A DNA stretch of 64,000 nt from Temnothorax longispinosus. Taxonomy: Eukaryota > Arthropoda > Insecta > Hymenoptera > Formicidae. The stretch's first letter is position 1. Each line of letters starts with the position of its first letter. The notes under the pieces are model-generated. The model was not told the DNA's origin, did not search any database, and saw nothing but the letters and a program-made list of their open reading frames with translations. The position numbers were made by a program, and so were the translations under genes. The stretch is taken from assembly GCF_030848805.1 (NCBI RefSeq), contig NC_092365.1, forward strand, positions 10,106,001 to 10,170,000. The letters are read 5' to 3'. Positions 1 to 59,559 of the stretch are shown here, one piece after another.

Positions 1-609
1 GGTACGGTTCGTCCGGTCGCTGCATTCGCGTCTGTATTTCGCGAATGAGTTGAGCGCGGTATCGTCGCGAAAGGTAATGCTCGCGGAAATCGGCGTGGAA
101 GTCCTCCCAGCCCTGCCATGTGTGCCGGTTATTCCGGTACCAAAGAAGCGCGTCGCCCTTAAGTAACTCCGGAAGCCCCGCCAGTATTTGCGCGCCGGAA
201 ATCTGGTACGCGTCTTTAAGTTCTTCTAGCCGCTCGAGAAACGCGACGGGATCTTTGCCATCAAAATGGCACCCCCATTTCCTTATTTGATCCACGACTT
301 GACCGGGGAATCCGGCCGGGCGATCGCTTACCGCCGAAAAAAAACTTCGTACGGTGTTGCCGGAGCCGACGGCGGGCCGGTCGTTGTCGGCGCGAGGAGC
401 GATCCCGGCGGCTGTATGACGATCGGAGGCACCGTTTTCGTCTCGTTGCCCCCCGCGGCGTCGGTTCGCGTCATCTCGGGATGATCGGTCGCATGAGCAC
501 TCAGGCGTTGCCGTAGCTCGTCCATCGTGCCGTCGGCGTCGAGTTCGCGTCGCGTGAGCTCTTCGATTAGCTCGTTTTTCGGTAGTTTATATATCCACGC
601 CTTGGCCAT
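1..609 (-). pseudogene. gag of a minus-strand LTR retroelement, cut by window edge
   Basis: The minus-strand frame starting at 609 reads MAKAWIYKLPKNELIEELTR, a short helical SAP-like N-terminus, followed by a Pro/Thr-rich linker. It stops near 328. A second frame then continues to position 1 and reads like a retrotransposon capsid, with VDQIRKWGCHFDGKDPVAFL and GDALLWYRNN motifs typical of Ty3-type Gag. The switch of frame falls at a run of eight A at 337-344, so one base has probably been lost there, or the run is miscalled. Gag packages the element RNA in cytoplasmic particles. Protease and pol should lie to the left, outside the window. The primer site and LTR lie just upstream at 649-1857. 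Confidence is good for gag, moderate for the superfamily. Confidence 0.75.
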
Positions 610-648
610 TGCGTATCCTGTCTTTTGTCTCTCGGAACGATCAAAACG

Positions 649-666
649 GTCCCTGTTCGGGCGCCA
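649..666 (-). other. Primer binding site, tRNA-Lys type
   Basis: On the minus strand the bases read tggcgcccgaacagggac. This is the classic 18-base complement of the 3' end of a tRNA-Lys, the same primer site used by many retroviruses. It directly abuts the LTR at 667 and lies about 40 bases ahead of the gag start, which fixes the element's orientation and the inner LTR border. Confidence 0.85.
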
Positions 667-1857
667 TGTAACGGCCTGCCTTTTGGCTGTTTATATCGAA
701 CGCGGACTAGCTCGCCGGACCAGGAGTTCGATGGTAGGCCCAGAGACAGAAGGCAGTTTTGATACGGAACGTGGTTTATTACGGTGGTTCAATTACAACA
801 GACTGTCGCGATAGTTACAACGGAGATGCATGCGGACCATGCGGCTAACGCGGGCGGTTTATAATCTAGACGACGGTCGCGGTAATTACAAAGTACGGAA
901 ACGCATTCGGTTTATGCGGCGGACGCGGGCGGATTATATTCTATAGGACGGTCGCGATAATTACAAAGTACGGAAACGCATTCGGTTTATGCGGCGGACG
1001 CGGGCGGATTATATTCTACAAGACGGTCGCGATAATTACAAATTGTGGAAACGCATCCGGTGTATGCGGTCGCGCGACGCGAATCAGGTGGTCCGTACCG
1101 GCGCGATGCGGTACGCGTGCGAACGGGCCTTTAAGCCGGCCAATGGCTGGGCGGCCCGCGGCGCGGGATTCGCGGCGCGGGCGCGTGTATTTTATTCGGC
1201 GCGGTGTCTTTCTCGCGATATGATCGGTGTTAGTTACGCGGCGTGTTGGGAAAGAAAACGAACGGCCAGGGGCTAGGCTGGTCGATCGGTTGACGAGGAG
1301 GTCCGACTGTTCCGGCGGCAAGAACCCTTGTCGAGAGGCCGAGCACGCTCGACCCCTGGTTACCGTGGCAGACGGGGTGTTCTGGGTAGGAAGGCGGTCA
1401 GCGCTCGAGAACTCTCGAGCGAGGCACAGAACGCTGTACCCCGTTTCGTAAGCTGGCCTAGGAAGCGGGAAGGTACTCGTCTCCGAGGGTAGCGGAGCTC
1501 AGGCAGCTAGACTCGGATCGGAGTGTGTCTACCTGTCGCGGCGCCGGTATTTTTATACTCGCCCGGGTGGTACGCTAGGGAGGGGAGGCCGATTCCCGCG
1601 TGAGCCGCGCCGCCGGCGGAGCGGAGCGGAATCGGCGTGGCGGTAAGCGTGCTCGCGCTCGGAGGCGCTCGGCTCCCCTCGGTTTCTGTCGGAGACCCGG
1701 GAAGATGTCGGTGCGGCGGAGTGCCGCGCACACGATCGGAAGTCGTTTAAAAATAAGGTGGGCGCACCGCGCTCTTTCCTCGCCTGACGGAGATCGTCGG
1801 GCGGCATCCGGCAGTTCTTCGCCGGGAATGATGCATGTGTGGGGGTGCATCGTTACA
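667..1857 (-). repeat. 5' LTR of the minus-strand retroelement (1191 bp)
   Basis: On the minus strand the LTR starts tgtaacgatgcacccc at 1857 and ends gttaca at 667, giving TG...CA ends. The inner end abuts the primer site. A TATA-like gtataaaaat lies at about 1549-1558 on the minus strand. A second copy of the same LTR start, in the opposite direction, is at 4405. The short open frames seen in this GC-rich stretch look like chance. Confidence 0.8.
809..1048. repeat. About 75-bp tandem repeat inside the LTR, three copies
   Basis: The words gacggtcgcg and attacaaa recur at about 872, 948 and 1022. Two units share the segment acgcattcggtttatgcggc. Repeats of this sort inside LTRs often lie in the promoter region, but no function is shown here. 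Confidence 0.7.
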
Positions 1858-1955
1858 ACTAGAGCAATTATATTTTTGGATGACTGTATAATTGCAAGCT
1901 GGATTTTTTTTGTTCATCTGGACTCATCCGCTACATCGACTAAAGATCAATCGAA

Positions 1956-2999
1956 ATGGATAAAACAGATAAACCGGTAAGTACAGTAGTACACATTATT
2001 TTCAGATCTAGAATATTCTCGAGCAAGCCATACGTTTTCGCCTTGCTGTCGGCGGCCTTGGCGCTCGGTCACGGGCCGGCCGTGTGTACACGTTGTTTTT
2101 TTACATAGACTCGCGCTCAGTAATAACGCGCTATACACTACTTCTCGCTGTTGCTGGGTCGACTTTCGCCACGATTCGAAACATATTATTCAGATCGTTG
2201 GAATTTTTGAGAAAACATTTGCCATCGATCGAGACTATTGTTGTTGGCACTGGTTCCCGGTATAAATTATCTCCGCACTCTGGCGTTCCTTTAAGTTGGT
2301 CATTAAACATTATAATTATAATCGAGTCAAAAGAAGTTGTCGTATTTAATGCTTGTGCCGTGGATTATTGCTCGTGTCGTGTATATCGCTCGTGTCGTAT
2401 ACGCCGCTCGTGCCGTAACACCGCGTGCAACACACCCTGATATCTAATCGTAACGCCATAGATATTGGAGTTGCAAGTCTTTATTATTTATTATTAGATT
2501 ATATATTTCTTGACTTGATAAAATGTAACGTCGGATAACCTTTACGTATCTGTTGTTTCTGTATCAATCTCCTTTTATTTCAGTGTTACTATTTGAAATC
2601 TCTTCCTTTGGGAAATGATGAAGCTCGAGCAGTATCTAAACTTATGTCAAACCTCATGAGTAACTCTCTTGCCCAAGAGTATAACTTCGATGGTCATGGA
2701 ACTAAATTGGCTTTCAAATCCACAAAATTATGGGAATTGGTACAAGGTATAATGTCTGAATGAGTAGTTGAGTTCCGTGAAATGTATGTGCGCATGTGCA
2801 TATATGTATATATAAAATGCGCTTTTCAGAATCCAGCTAGTTTTTTTTTTTTAGCAAATGTTGATATTTTTTAATCCATACGTTTATTTTTTTAGGTACA
2901 TTGTTGTTAAAATTTGAAGAAAGTGATCTGAGTGAAGCATTGAAGTCTCTCATATTATGGCTGCGAAATGCCAAAGGAAGAATGAAACCTGCACATTAG
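1956..2999 (+). CDS. Small three-exon gene, DUF4806-like C-terminal domain (95 aa)
   Basis: Exons are 1956-1976, 2584-2746 and 2896-2999. They join with clean splice sites (CCG|gtaagt, cag|TGT, CAAG|gtataa, tttag|GT) and phases 0 and 1, ending in TAG at 2997-2999, to give 95 codons. The start is the first ATG after an in-frame TAA at 1941. The product contains LMSNSLAQEYNFDG, LAFKSTKLWELV and SLILWLRNAKGR. These match the pattern of the C-terminal half of DUF4806 proteins, which are abundant in ants and of unknown role (N-L-A, W/F-x-G, AFK-x-x-KL, then a final helix with WLR-x-A). The N-terminal part of the family is missing, so this may be a truncated member or the last exons of a gene cut by the LTR 99 bp upstream. 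Splice structure is well supported; the family call is moderate. Confidence 0.6.
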
Positions 3000-4199
3000 T
3001 ATTACAGGTATTGTGATGTAGAAATATCGACATGCTCTTTTTACGTCGGAACGAAATGACACCACCAGAGGTGCAAGATAGTTCAAGCTTTTGATACACT
3101 GCAAGATAGACCTTGTAAGAGGACCCTGCGGGGTGTTTATCGCGAAAAGCCACTGTTGCGATGGCCGAGTCTCGTAGATCATCCTAGTAGGACAATCATA
3201 GAGTTACGCGTTTATGTTTAGACGCGCTAGTAAATTTTATTTTATTTTATTTTTTTATTTTTACGATTCCGATAAAAATGTGGGAGCGAGGGTTCATAGA
3301 GAGAGAGTGGATTTGTGAACCTGGCGTTCAATTGCGGATGTCTTGTTATAAACATGTAAGTGCGAGCTTGTCAATTTCTGCTTAGACTTAACTATAGCGA
3401 ACGAGAGAATTGCTAAATAATAAAATGATTATAATGACATTAGTATATATAATACATATACCATATATATATACTGATACGATACTGAAGCATCATCTTT
3501 TGTATCATTTGTTCGTTTGTTCGTTTGTTCGTTTTTTATCTTACTGCGTTTGTCTTTCATTATTAATACAATACCAAGATGACTCGGTTTCGACTCGGTA
3601 TCTTGTGTGTAAATATATATCCGCTCATAAAAAAACTGTGTAAGAATAACTAATAAAAAAATATGTATACAAATGCAACGAGGGCAAGTCTTATCGACGA
3701 ATCTTCCTTGCACTCCCCTTTTTCAGAATTTCTACATTCTACAGTGTTAAGTACCAAATAGTGTGATTTAAATAGTTTATTTAACATACTCGTATTAAAT
3801 ACACCAACTTGTATGGGATACAACGCAATAAGCAGACCGGATGAGCAAAAAGGTCTGTTGATATTCAGAACCGTTGTTTAAAACAATGAATTATTTTGCT
3901 GCTAATTTCAATTAGTGAGAATAAATGCGAGTTCTGAATACAGACTACAAAGAACGCTAGGAGTGAATAAAGAATGAAAAAAAAAGGATGAGTAAGTAAC
4001 GAACCTCTTTGAGGAAAAAGACAGTTTTCGAGACAGAAGGCACGTAGGATGATCTAACATTTATATGTATGTACTCCTTGGTAACATTTTTCCTAGAAAT
4101 TAAATATTTTGAAAAATACTGTGCCATACTTTAAATTCCTTATCTTGTATAAATGAGTACGTATTATTATTTAGTAATAAGTAAATTAGTCCTTTTACT
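3000..4199. other. Gene-free AT-rich stretch
   Basis: No coding region is supported. The first 200 bases after the stop at 2999 may be 3' UTR. The segment near 3060-3190 is GC-richer (gaggaccctgcggggtg) and may be an old repeat, but I cannot assign it. Confidence 0.4.
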
Positions 4200-4404
4200 T
4201 TAGAGGTAGGTCTATTATACGTCTATAATACGTCTATTACGCATCAGAACGTCTATTAGACGTCTATTATATGCGTCTAAAAAAGGCCACTTAGACGTCT
4301 ATCTAGATGCGTCTATCGATCTAAGTTAGATGCGTCTGATAGACGTTTGCTAGATGTCTATCCGATCTCGCGATTCTCCCTGGGAACCCGGTCTTCCATT
4401 CTAG
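4200..4404. repeat. Motif-dense repeat built on tagacgtcta
   Basis: Within about 170 bases the words acgtctat, gacgtctat and gatgcgtct recur around ten times, many as part of the palindrome tagacgtcta. The block ends with ctccctggga just before the LTR fragment. It resembles the subterminal part of a nonautonomous DNA element of the same style as those at 9385 and 11161. Confidence 0.55.
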
Positions 4405-4684
4405 TGTAACGATGCACCCCTTTTACCGAAGCATCGTACTCCGGAAAACACCCTCCGGATGCCGCCCGACCGATCCGTCGGGCGGAAACAGGGCGCAGTG
4501 CGTCTACATTATTTTTAATTTATTCCAAAACACCGTGTGCGCGAGCAACAGCGTGGCACCGGTGTCTCCCCGACGAACGCCGACGGGAGCCAATCCTCGC
4601 CGAAAGCGAGCGCGCGTACTCGTACCGCTTCTACCACCGCTCGCCTGAAGATCGGCCTTCCTCCCACCGAACCCGCCGCGCCGG
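4405..4684 (+). repeat. Partial LTR, same family as 667-1857, opposite orientation
   Basis: It starts tgtaacgatgcacccc after ctag and follows the minus-strand LTR through ccggatgccgcccga, the ttatttttaa segment and cgtgtgcgcg, with many substitutions. Similarity fades at about 4684, where the long palindrome begins, so the LTR is cut short by that element. No inner part of the retroelement follows. Confidence 0.65.
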
Positions 4685-5671
4685 GATATTGTATATCAAG
4701 AGACACGGTAGTGTCTCGCGCCAAGTACCGACGGTGACTCATTTACGCGACGCGACGAGTTGCAAGTACCCGAAATTTTGAGATCTCGATAACTAGTGAA
4801 CGGATCAAATTCTAACTATGCTTAATCGATAGCTTGGACCAAATTTATATAATAAAAGTCTTTATTTTTCTGTTACGTGTCCTACGAGCGGAGATATTGC
4901 GATGCAAAGTCCAAATGTAGAACATTTTTGTTTAAAAAACGTCCACGTCGTCGGACAAAAATGGCGGCTGGTGTGTCACTTTCCCATTTTTGACACAAGA
5001 GGGCAGTGATGTCCGTGCAGCCATGCACTGCAGTGCACTACCGACGTATAATTGGCAAACAAATTAAAAATTATTGAAAATTATCTTATCCAATCGTTTG
5101 GAAATAATTTGGAGATATTTGGAAAAAACTTTTCAGAGTTTGGAAAACCATACAATAATCACAATTAATTAAAATCAATTAAGCGTATAATTTGCAGAAA
5201 GTGTCTAAAAAATATTGTTTTTTTAATTCAATCGCTCCAGAATCATTTGGATAAAGTGTCGATATAATTTTTATTATTTAGAAAACAACTATTCTAATAA
5301 AAATTAATTAAAAATCAATATTTCGTTTTAATGTCTGCACTATAGTGTAATAAAGTGCACATAATTTTCTATGTGCACATGTTTTATTGGTAGACAGGCT
5401 GTGTGTCGATATTGACTGTAAGTACTGAAAATCTAAAATGTTACATACGTCATCACTTTTTCAGTACTTTATAGTCTACTAGACTACGCCGGCTTGTAGT
5501 CGGTTATTACTCCAGTGTTACTCCAATCCATTTTAAAGTAAAATTAATTAGCACGAAGATCCAGCTATGACTGATGACGGCTTTAGTTATTTAATTTGTT
5601 GTTTTTATATATCGGTCGATATTCTATATTCTGTTTAAAAAATAATTATCTACACTACGGTACTACTTCAG

Positions 5672-5776
5672 GGGCACAATGAGGAGACTGGTGTGAACAG
5701 CTACGTGTTAGCATTGAAGCCAAAAATTGACTTGCTAGGCCCTACATTATTATGTTGCACTGAACATAACAATTAC
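5672..5776 (+). pseudogene. Exon-like 105-bp segment in left palindrome arm
   Basis: A 35-codon open stretch is bounded by tactacttcag before and gtaagtatag after, so it looks like a phase-0 internal exon. It reads GHNEETGVNSYVLALKP and on through LLCCTEHNN. I do not recognise the protein. The right arm carries the mirror copy at 6041-6145. The simplest reading is a host or transposase exon picked up by the element. Confidence 0.55.
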
Positions 5777-6040
5777 GTAAGTATAGTTAACCTAACTTCA
5801 AAATCTTGTTGAAACTTTAATAAAATCTTTTTTTATCAATAATTTAACTAATTTTAATCAGTTATCTAATAATAAATTAAATTTTATTCATATATGACTA
5901 ATTTTAATCAGTTATCTAATAATATATGAATAAAATTTAGTTTATTATTAGATAACTGATTAAAATTAGTTAAATTATTGATAAAAAAAGATTTTATTAA
6001 AGTTTCAACAAGATTTTGAAGTTAAGTTAACTATACTTAC

Positions 6041-6145
6041 GTAATTGTTATGTTCGGTGCAACATAATAATGTAGGGCCTAGCAAGTCAATTTTTGGCTT
6101 CAATGCTAACATGTAGCTGTTCACACCAGTCTCCTCATTGTGCTC
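6041..6145 (-). pseudogene. Exon-like 105-bp segment in right palindrome arm
   Basis: This is the mirror copy of 5672-5776, also 35 open codons with acttcag acceptor and gtaagtatag donor on the minus strand. It differs by single bases (for example V to M in NSYMLALKP) but keeps the frame. The two open copies suggest the arms diverged recently. Confidence 0.55.
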
Positions 6146-7319
6146 CTGAAGTAGTACCGTAATGTAGATAATTACTTTTAAGACAGAATATAGAATATCG
6201 ACCGATATATAAAAACAACAAATTAAATAAGTAAAGCCGTCATCAGTCATAGCTGGATCTTCGTGCTAATTAATTTTACTCTAAAATGGATTGGAGTAAC
6301 ACTACTGGAGTAATAACCGACTCCAAGCCGACGTAGTCTAGTAGACTATAAAGTACTGAAAAAGTGATGACGTATGTAACATTTTAGATTTTCAGTACTT
6401 ACAGTCAATATCGACACACAGCCTGTCTACCAATAAAACATACATAGAAAAGTATGTGCACTTTATTACACTATAGTGCAGACATTAAAACAAAATATTG
6501 ACCTTTAATTAATTTTTATTAGAATAGTTGTTTTCCAAATAATAAAAATTATATCGACACTTTATCCAAATGATTCTGGAGCGATTGGATTAAAAAAACA
6601 ATATTTTTTAGACACTTCTGCAAATTAACGCTTAATTGATTTTAATTAATTGTGATTATTGTATGGTTTTCCAAACTCTGAAAAGTTTTTTCCAAATATC
6701 TCCAAATGATTTCCAAACGATTGGATAAGATAATTTTCAATAATTTTTAATTTGTTTGCCAACTATACGTCGGTCAGTGCACTGCCGCAGTGCGTGACAG
6801 TTTGTACGTACGTGTACGTTCTGCACTCAGTGCAGATAGTGCGTTCATTCAGCCGGTTCAACGCGCTGTCATACTATTTAAGTCATTTATTTGACCCTCC
6901 CCCCTTAATTGTAAAATTTGACATTTTGGACTTCGCATCGTAATATCTCCGCTCGTAGGGCACGTAGCGGAAAAATAAAAACACTCTTATTATATAATTT
7001 AAACCCAAGCTATCGATCAAGTCTACTTAAAGTCTACTTGATCCGTTCACTCGTTATTGAGATCTCAAAATCTCGAATACTTACAACTCGTGCGTTCGCG
7101 TAAAAGAGTCACGGTGCGGTCTTGCTTCGCGTGTACTTGGCGCGAGACACTACCGTGTCTCTTGATTTACACAATATTTCAGGATTTTTTTACAGTTTCG
7201 CAAATATAGAACTCATGACTTTACCAAAAGAAAATCCTGTAGTAAGAACTTTATTACGTAAAAATTATGTGCTATATACAATTTTAATTATTAAAGCGGA
7301 TTTAATCTGATTCACATAG

Positions 7320-8110
7320 CTACTTTTATTATTCGATTGAAATGGATTAAGCGCAGATACGATTGAAACCGATTGAGTCGGATTCAAATGAGCCCGGAAA
7401 TATCGCATTAAATCCGATTCCGGTATTGTATTAAAATTTCACGATTGGTGCGGATTCAATACGATTCATGCGGTCACTTTATTTACTCGATTAAAATGGA
7501 TTAGCATTAATACGATTAAAACCGATTGAGTCGGATTCAGATAAATTTGGAAATATCGCATTAAATCTGATTCCAGTATTGTATTAAAATTTCACGATTG
7601 ATGCAGATTCAATACGATTCATGCGGTCATTTTATTTACTCGATTAAAATGGATTGGCATTAATACGATTTACGATTGAAACCGATTGAATCGGATTTAG
7701 ATAAATCCGGAAATAAATCCGATTCCGGTATTGTATTAAAATTTCACGATTGATGCGGATTCAATACGATTCATGCGGTCACTTTATTTAGTCGATTAAA
7801 ATGGATTGGCATTAATACGATTTACGATTGAAACCGATTGAATCGGATTTAGATAAATCCGGAAATAAATCCGATTCCGGTATTGTATTAAAATTTCACG
7901 ATTGATGCGGATTCAATACGATTCATGCGGTCACTTTATTTAGTCGATTAAAATGGATTGGCATTAATACTATTGAAACCGATAGCGGCAGATTCAAATC
8001 AATCCAAAAATGACGAATTAAAAACGATTTTGATTGATTTGTTATTAAAACCAATTCACTTCCAATCGGGCATCCGATTAACCGGATTGAAAACGCATTC
8101 ATTCCGATTC
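7320..8110. repeat. 152-bp tandem repeat, about five copies
   Basis: The mark cggtcactttattta recurs at 7471, 7624 (one change), 7776 and 7928, a period of 152-153 bp, with a diverged first unit near 7320. Each unit is full of aaccgattgaatcggatt-type inverted motifs. The same motif resumes after the solo LTR at about 8750, so the LTR inserted into this repeat. Confidence 0.85.
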
Positions 8111-8122
8111 AATTTCACCAAG

Positions 8123-8732
8123 TGATAACGATAGCGATTGTAAGCGAGCGAATGAGACAATGAGACGGAGCGTTATAGGGAGTAATGGCGACAGCCAATG
8201 AGCGAGCGAGGGAGTGAGCCGAGATGGCGCTAGAGCGTGAGCGCTGGTAAAGGCCATTGCACGTAACAAAGTTTTAGTCATAATCGTAAGGCCGCGCCGT
8301 AAGAAAATAGACCAATCACACTCGATTATTCTTCGAGCTCAAGGAGAATAATCGGCTGTGATTGGTCTATTTCCTTACGGCCTTACGATTATGACTAAAA
8401 CTTTGTTACGTGCAATGGGCTTAAGCGTGTGTGTGTGAGAGAGTCAGTGAGTTAGAGAGAGTCAGAGAAGGTGCGAAAAAGACGAGAGAGGAACGCGAGA
8501 TTAACGAGCGAGCGCAAACTAAGAGTGTAGGGCAGAGGCCCGAAACGAGTGTATTTCCAATAAGTGTATTCAGCGTGATTTAATTAAAGACGAAAATGGA
8601 AAACCGACCCCTCGTGTGATTATTATAATCTCCGAATCGAGAACTCTTACGAGCCACCGACAAACCATCCGCGACAAAGTTTCGATACCGAGTTGAGATT
8701 CCGCGAGTCATTATAGTACAATTCAGTTAACA
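8123..8732 (+). mobile_element. Solo LTR of the Ty3-type element found at 44249-50023
   Basis: It starts tgataacgatagcg and ends cagttaaca, like the 448-bp LTRs at 44249 and 49576, with scattered substitutions and a small deletion. It is lengthened by a nested MITE (8251-8421). The flanks are caag and caaa, a near match to a 4-bp target duplication. No internal sequence is present, so it is best read as a solo LTR. Confidence 0.85.
8251..8421. mobile_element. 171-bp hairpin MITE, Harbinger-type, nested in solo LTR
   Basis: The ends aggccattgcacgtaac and its complement pair along nearly the full length. TAA lies on both sides (8248-8250 and 8422-8424), the 3-bp duplication usual for PIF/Harbinger elements. 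Removing it with one TAA restores the LTR sequence gttggtaagcgtgtg. Confidence 0.8.
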
Positions 8733-8819
8733 CAAATTTAATGCAGAACCAATCGGATTCAATCGGTCATTGGTAAATGTCTAGATTAAGGGCGACCTCA
8801 TCAATTTCAATGATCTTGA

Positions 8820-9205
8820 TATATCTCTACGTCCTAGCTTATTACTACGGCAACTGTTTGTTTTTATATTGTCAAGTTCGTCAGTCTAAATTTTACCACC
8901 GCACGGCTCTGACATGACACAAACATCTAACGAAGTATGCTGTTTAACGAATATTTTATATTGTATTGTTTGATCCTGACGCACAAATATGTAAGTTTCT
9001 AATTGTATAATTACGGATTTTTGATTGTCTTTTACTTATTGCGGAGTACTGAAATATGTTGTTTAGTTTCTAGATTCGGCGTAGTTAGGGCATTATGCCT
9101 GACGAATATATTGTGAGAGATCGCTTGAAAAGGACCGGATCCACGGTCGAAACGTAGCGTTGTAAATCAATAAAATTTGGCCAGTTGGGTCGCTCGCAAT
9201 ATCTC
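8820..9205 (+). mobile_element. 3' remnant of a Penelope-like element
   Basis: It shares with the Penelope-like copies at 29385-32575 the ordered words cttgaaaagga, ggtcgaaacgt and ttggccagttgggtcg. No open frame for the reverse transcriptase or GIY-YIG part remains. Confidence 0.55.
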
Positions 9206-9384
9206 TGTTAATCTTGATATATCTTGTCAAGGTCATGACTCCGAGTGACCTTTAGAAGGTTTTAGCCGTCGCTCGTTATTCGTTAAAAAGTTATTAACAA
9301 AAAAAAGTTTGGAAAATATAGCAGCTATTTTGATATATATGTTATATATATATATGTATAAGGAACACGATGAAGAACACAAAG

Positions 9385-10304
9385 CCCAGATAGCAAACAC
9401 AAGTCATTTTGACGTCAAATTTTGGTCCTTTACTAACCATTCCTGACGTCACTAACTGGCGGCATAATGACGTTAAAATAACGGTCTAATGTCACAGACA
9501 ATTGACGTCATCGCGGATACGTTATTTTGACGTCATTTTCTGACGTCTTATTGACGGCAAAAATAGGTCCATTGTACAACATACCGGTTTCCAGAAATGT
9601 TTTTTATGAAATTAAAATTTTAAAATGTCTACTTGATAAACGTTTATAAAAAAATGTTCTTTTTCTTTATCTGCCATGTGCGTATAGCCGCTCTCAAGGC
9701 GGTCACCTATCCTAGTACAGTACCGCGCCCGAGTCGCTTGACTTCGATGATCCAGTAAACAGTGACGATCTTCTCACCCTGATGCTTCCTTATTAACTGC
9801 ACGTACTTGTCTATAACAGGTACATCTTTAAAGTGTTCAAAAATCTTGTAATGATAATCTTCTTGATAGCTATAACACTGCATGAAATAGTTATCATAAA
9901 ACTATAATCACACGCAACTACATCCACTTATACCATAAATTCGCCACTTTAATCATAAAGTTGCGAAACAAACATATTGTAGTTAATTTTGTGGTTTTTA
10001 TTTTATTATTACTTTATTATACAATATTAAGAAGTAAAAATAGTTATATTACAAAAAGACCTTATTTGGACGACTTTAAGACGTCTTTAAAATGACGTCT
10101 TTAGATGGTCTAAGAAATGACGTCTTATAAACGTCCATTATTAGTCGCCGATGTCATAGACCAAAAATAGACGTTATAATGACGTTATGGAATAACGTCA
10201 GTATAATGTCATTTTTAAAGACATAGTCGCTTTTTGGTCATTTGACGTCATTTGTACAAACATGACTAGTATTTGACGTCAAAATGACTTGTGTTTGCTA
10301 CCTG
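9385..10304. mobile_element. Nonautonomous TIR element, gacgtca motif-dense
   Basis: Inverted ends agcaaacacaagtcattt plus ttgacgtcaaat occur at about 9391-9420 and 10269-10300. AAAG lies at 9381-9384 and 10305-10308 and may be a 4-bp target duplication. Both end regions carry a dozen or more gacgtca/tgacgtc words. No transposase is seen. A 5S rRNA-like stretch lies inside. Confidence 0.7.
9681..9754 (-). pseudogene. 5S rRNA-like segment inside a DNA transposon
   Basis: On the minus strand the bases include gatcatcgaagtcaagcg, ctcgggcgcggt, actaggataggtgaccgcc and ttgagagc, in the order and spacing of the 3' two thirds of 5S rRNA (gatcaccgaagttaagca, atcgggcgcggt, tggatgggtgaccgcc). I judge it roughly three-quarters identical by eye. 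The 5' part is missing. It could be a 5S pseudogene or the head of a 5S-derived SINE. Confidence 0.6.
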
Positions 10305-10661
10305 AAAGTGCATAGAGAACACAAATAACATCTAGGTAGTTTGCTTCAACAAATAGATATTTACATAATAGATGTAGGTATTGAAAGAAGTAATAAATTT
10401 GCACGTCTAATAAAATTACTTTTTAAAATTTACTGAACTAAATTTTATTTGTATCAAAAGATATCTTTTTAAGTTTGTTTGTTTATTTCATCAAATTTTA
10501 TACGGCAATCGAAGAATCGAATCTTTCTGGAACTATATCCCAATGCCGAGATTCTTGTATATATTACTCTTCAATAATATATTTATATATTTGCATTTGT
10601 GTATATTATGAGAGATATTTATTTACGAGAATAAATCAATATATTGAATAACAATTTATAA

Positions 10662-10667
10662 TTTATT
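10662..10667 (-). terminator. Possible poly(A) signal of the receptor gene
   Basis: AATAAA on the minus strand, about 75 bases after the stop codon. Other AATAAA words occur nearby in this AT-rich DNA, so the choice is tentative. Confidence 0.35.
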
Positions 10668-10740
10668 TATATGTATATGTCATGTATATATTAGATTATC
10701 GATATATCCAAACGACTTAAGAGTATTTTCATATAACAAA

Positions 10741-59458
<48,718 letters not shown>

Positions 59459-59491
59459 TGCGAGTTGAAGTGCGAACCGTCGTCGAGTTGA

Positions 59492-59497
59492 CACTGA
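59492..59497 (-). promoter_or_regulatory. Possible initiator (TCAGTG) of the receptor gene
   Basis: TCAGTG on the minus strand matches the arthropod initiator TCAGT and lies about 35 bases before the ATG, in a GC-richer island (59330-59560). No TATA box is seen upstream. A 35-base leader would be short, so this is only suggestive. Confidence 0.25.
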
Positions 59498-59559
59498 CTA
59501 CGTGAGAATCACGATACGTCGGTATCGTCACAGACAAGAGTGACAAGAAGGGGCTACCA

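Larger units (their letters stand above)
4685..7183. mobile_element. 2.5-kb near-perfect palindrome (foldback-type element)
   Basis: The left arm 4685-5900 and right arm 5930-7183 are inverted copies, about 95 percent alike by eye over most of their length. Both outer ends carry agagacacggtagtgtctcg, which holds its own small inverted repeat. The spacer is only about 30 bases, a direct copy of an arm piece. About 110 bases near 4960-5040 differ from the matching right-arm stretch (6780-6900). No transposase is present and no clear target duplication was found. Each arm holds an exon-like segment, listed separately. Confidence 0.85.

Noticed and set aside
1553..1980. Arg/Pro-rich frames near 1500-1980
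   Set aside because: They lie in a GC-rich LTR and show no family motif.
4685..7183. Pack-MULE or other named superfamily for the palindrome
   Set aside because: No target duplication or transposase was found, so no superfamily can be named.
9115..9160. Hammerhead ribozyme in the Penelope 3' remnant
   Set aside because: The cttgaaaaggac...ggtcgaaacg stretch resembles the stem II and GAAA half, but the conserved CUGAUGA core is not present.
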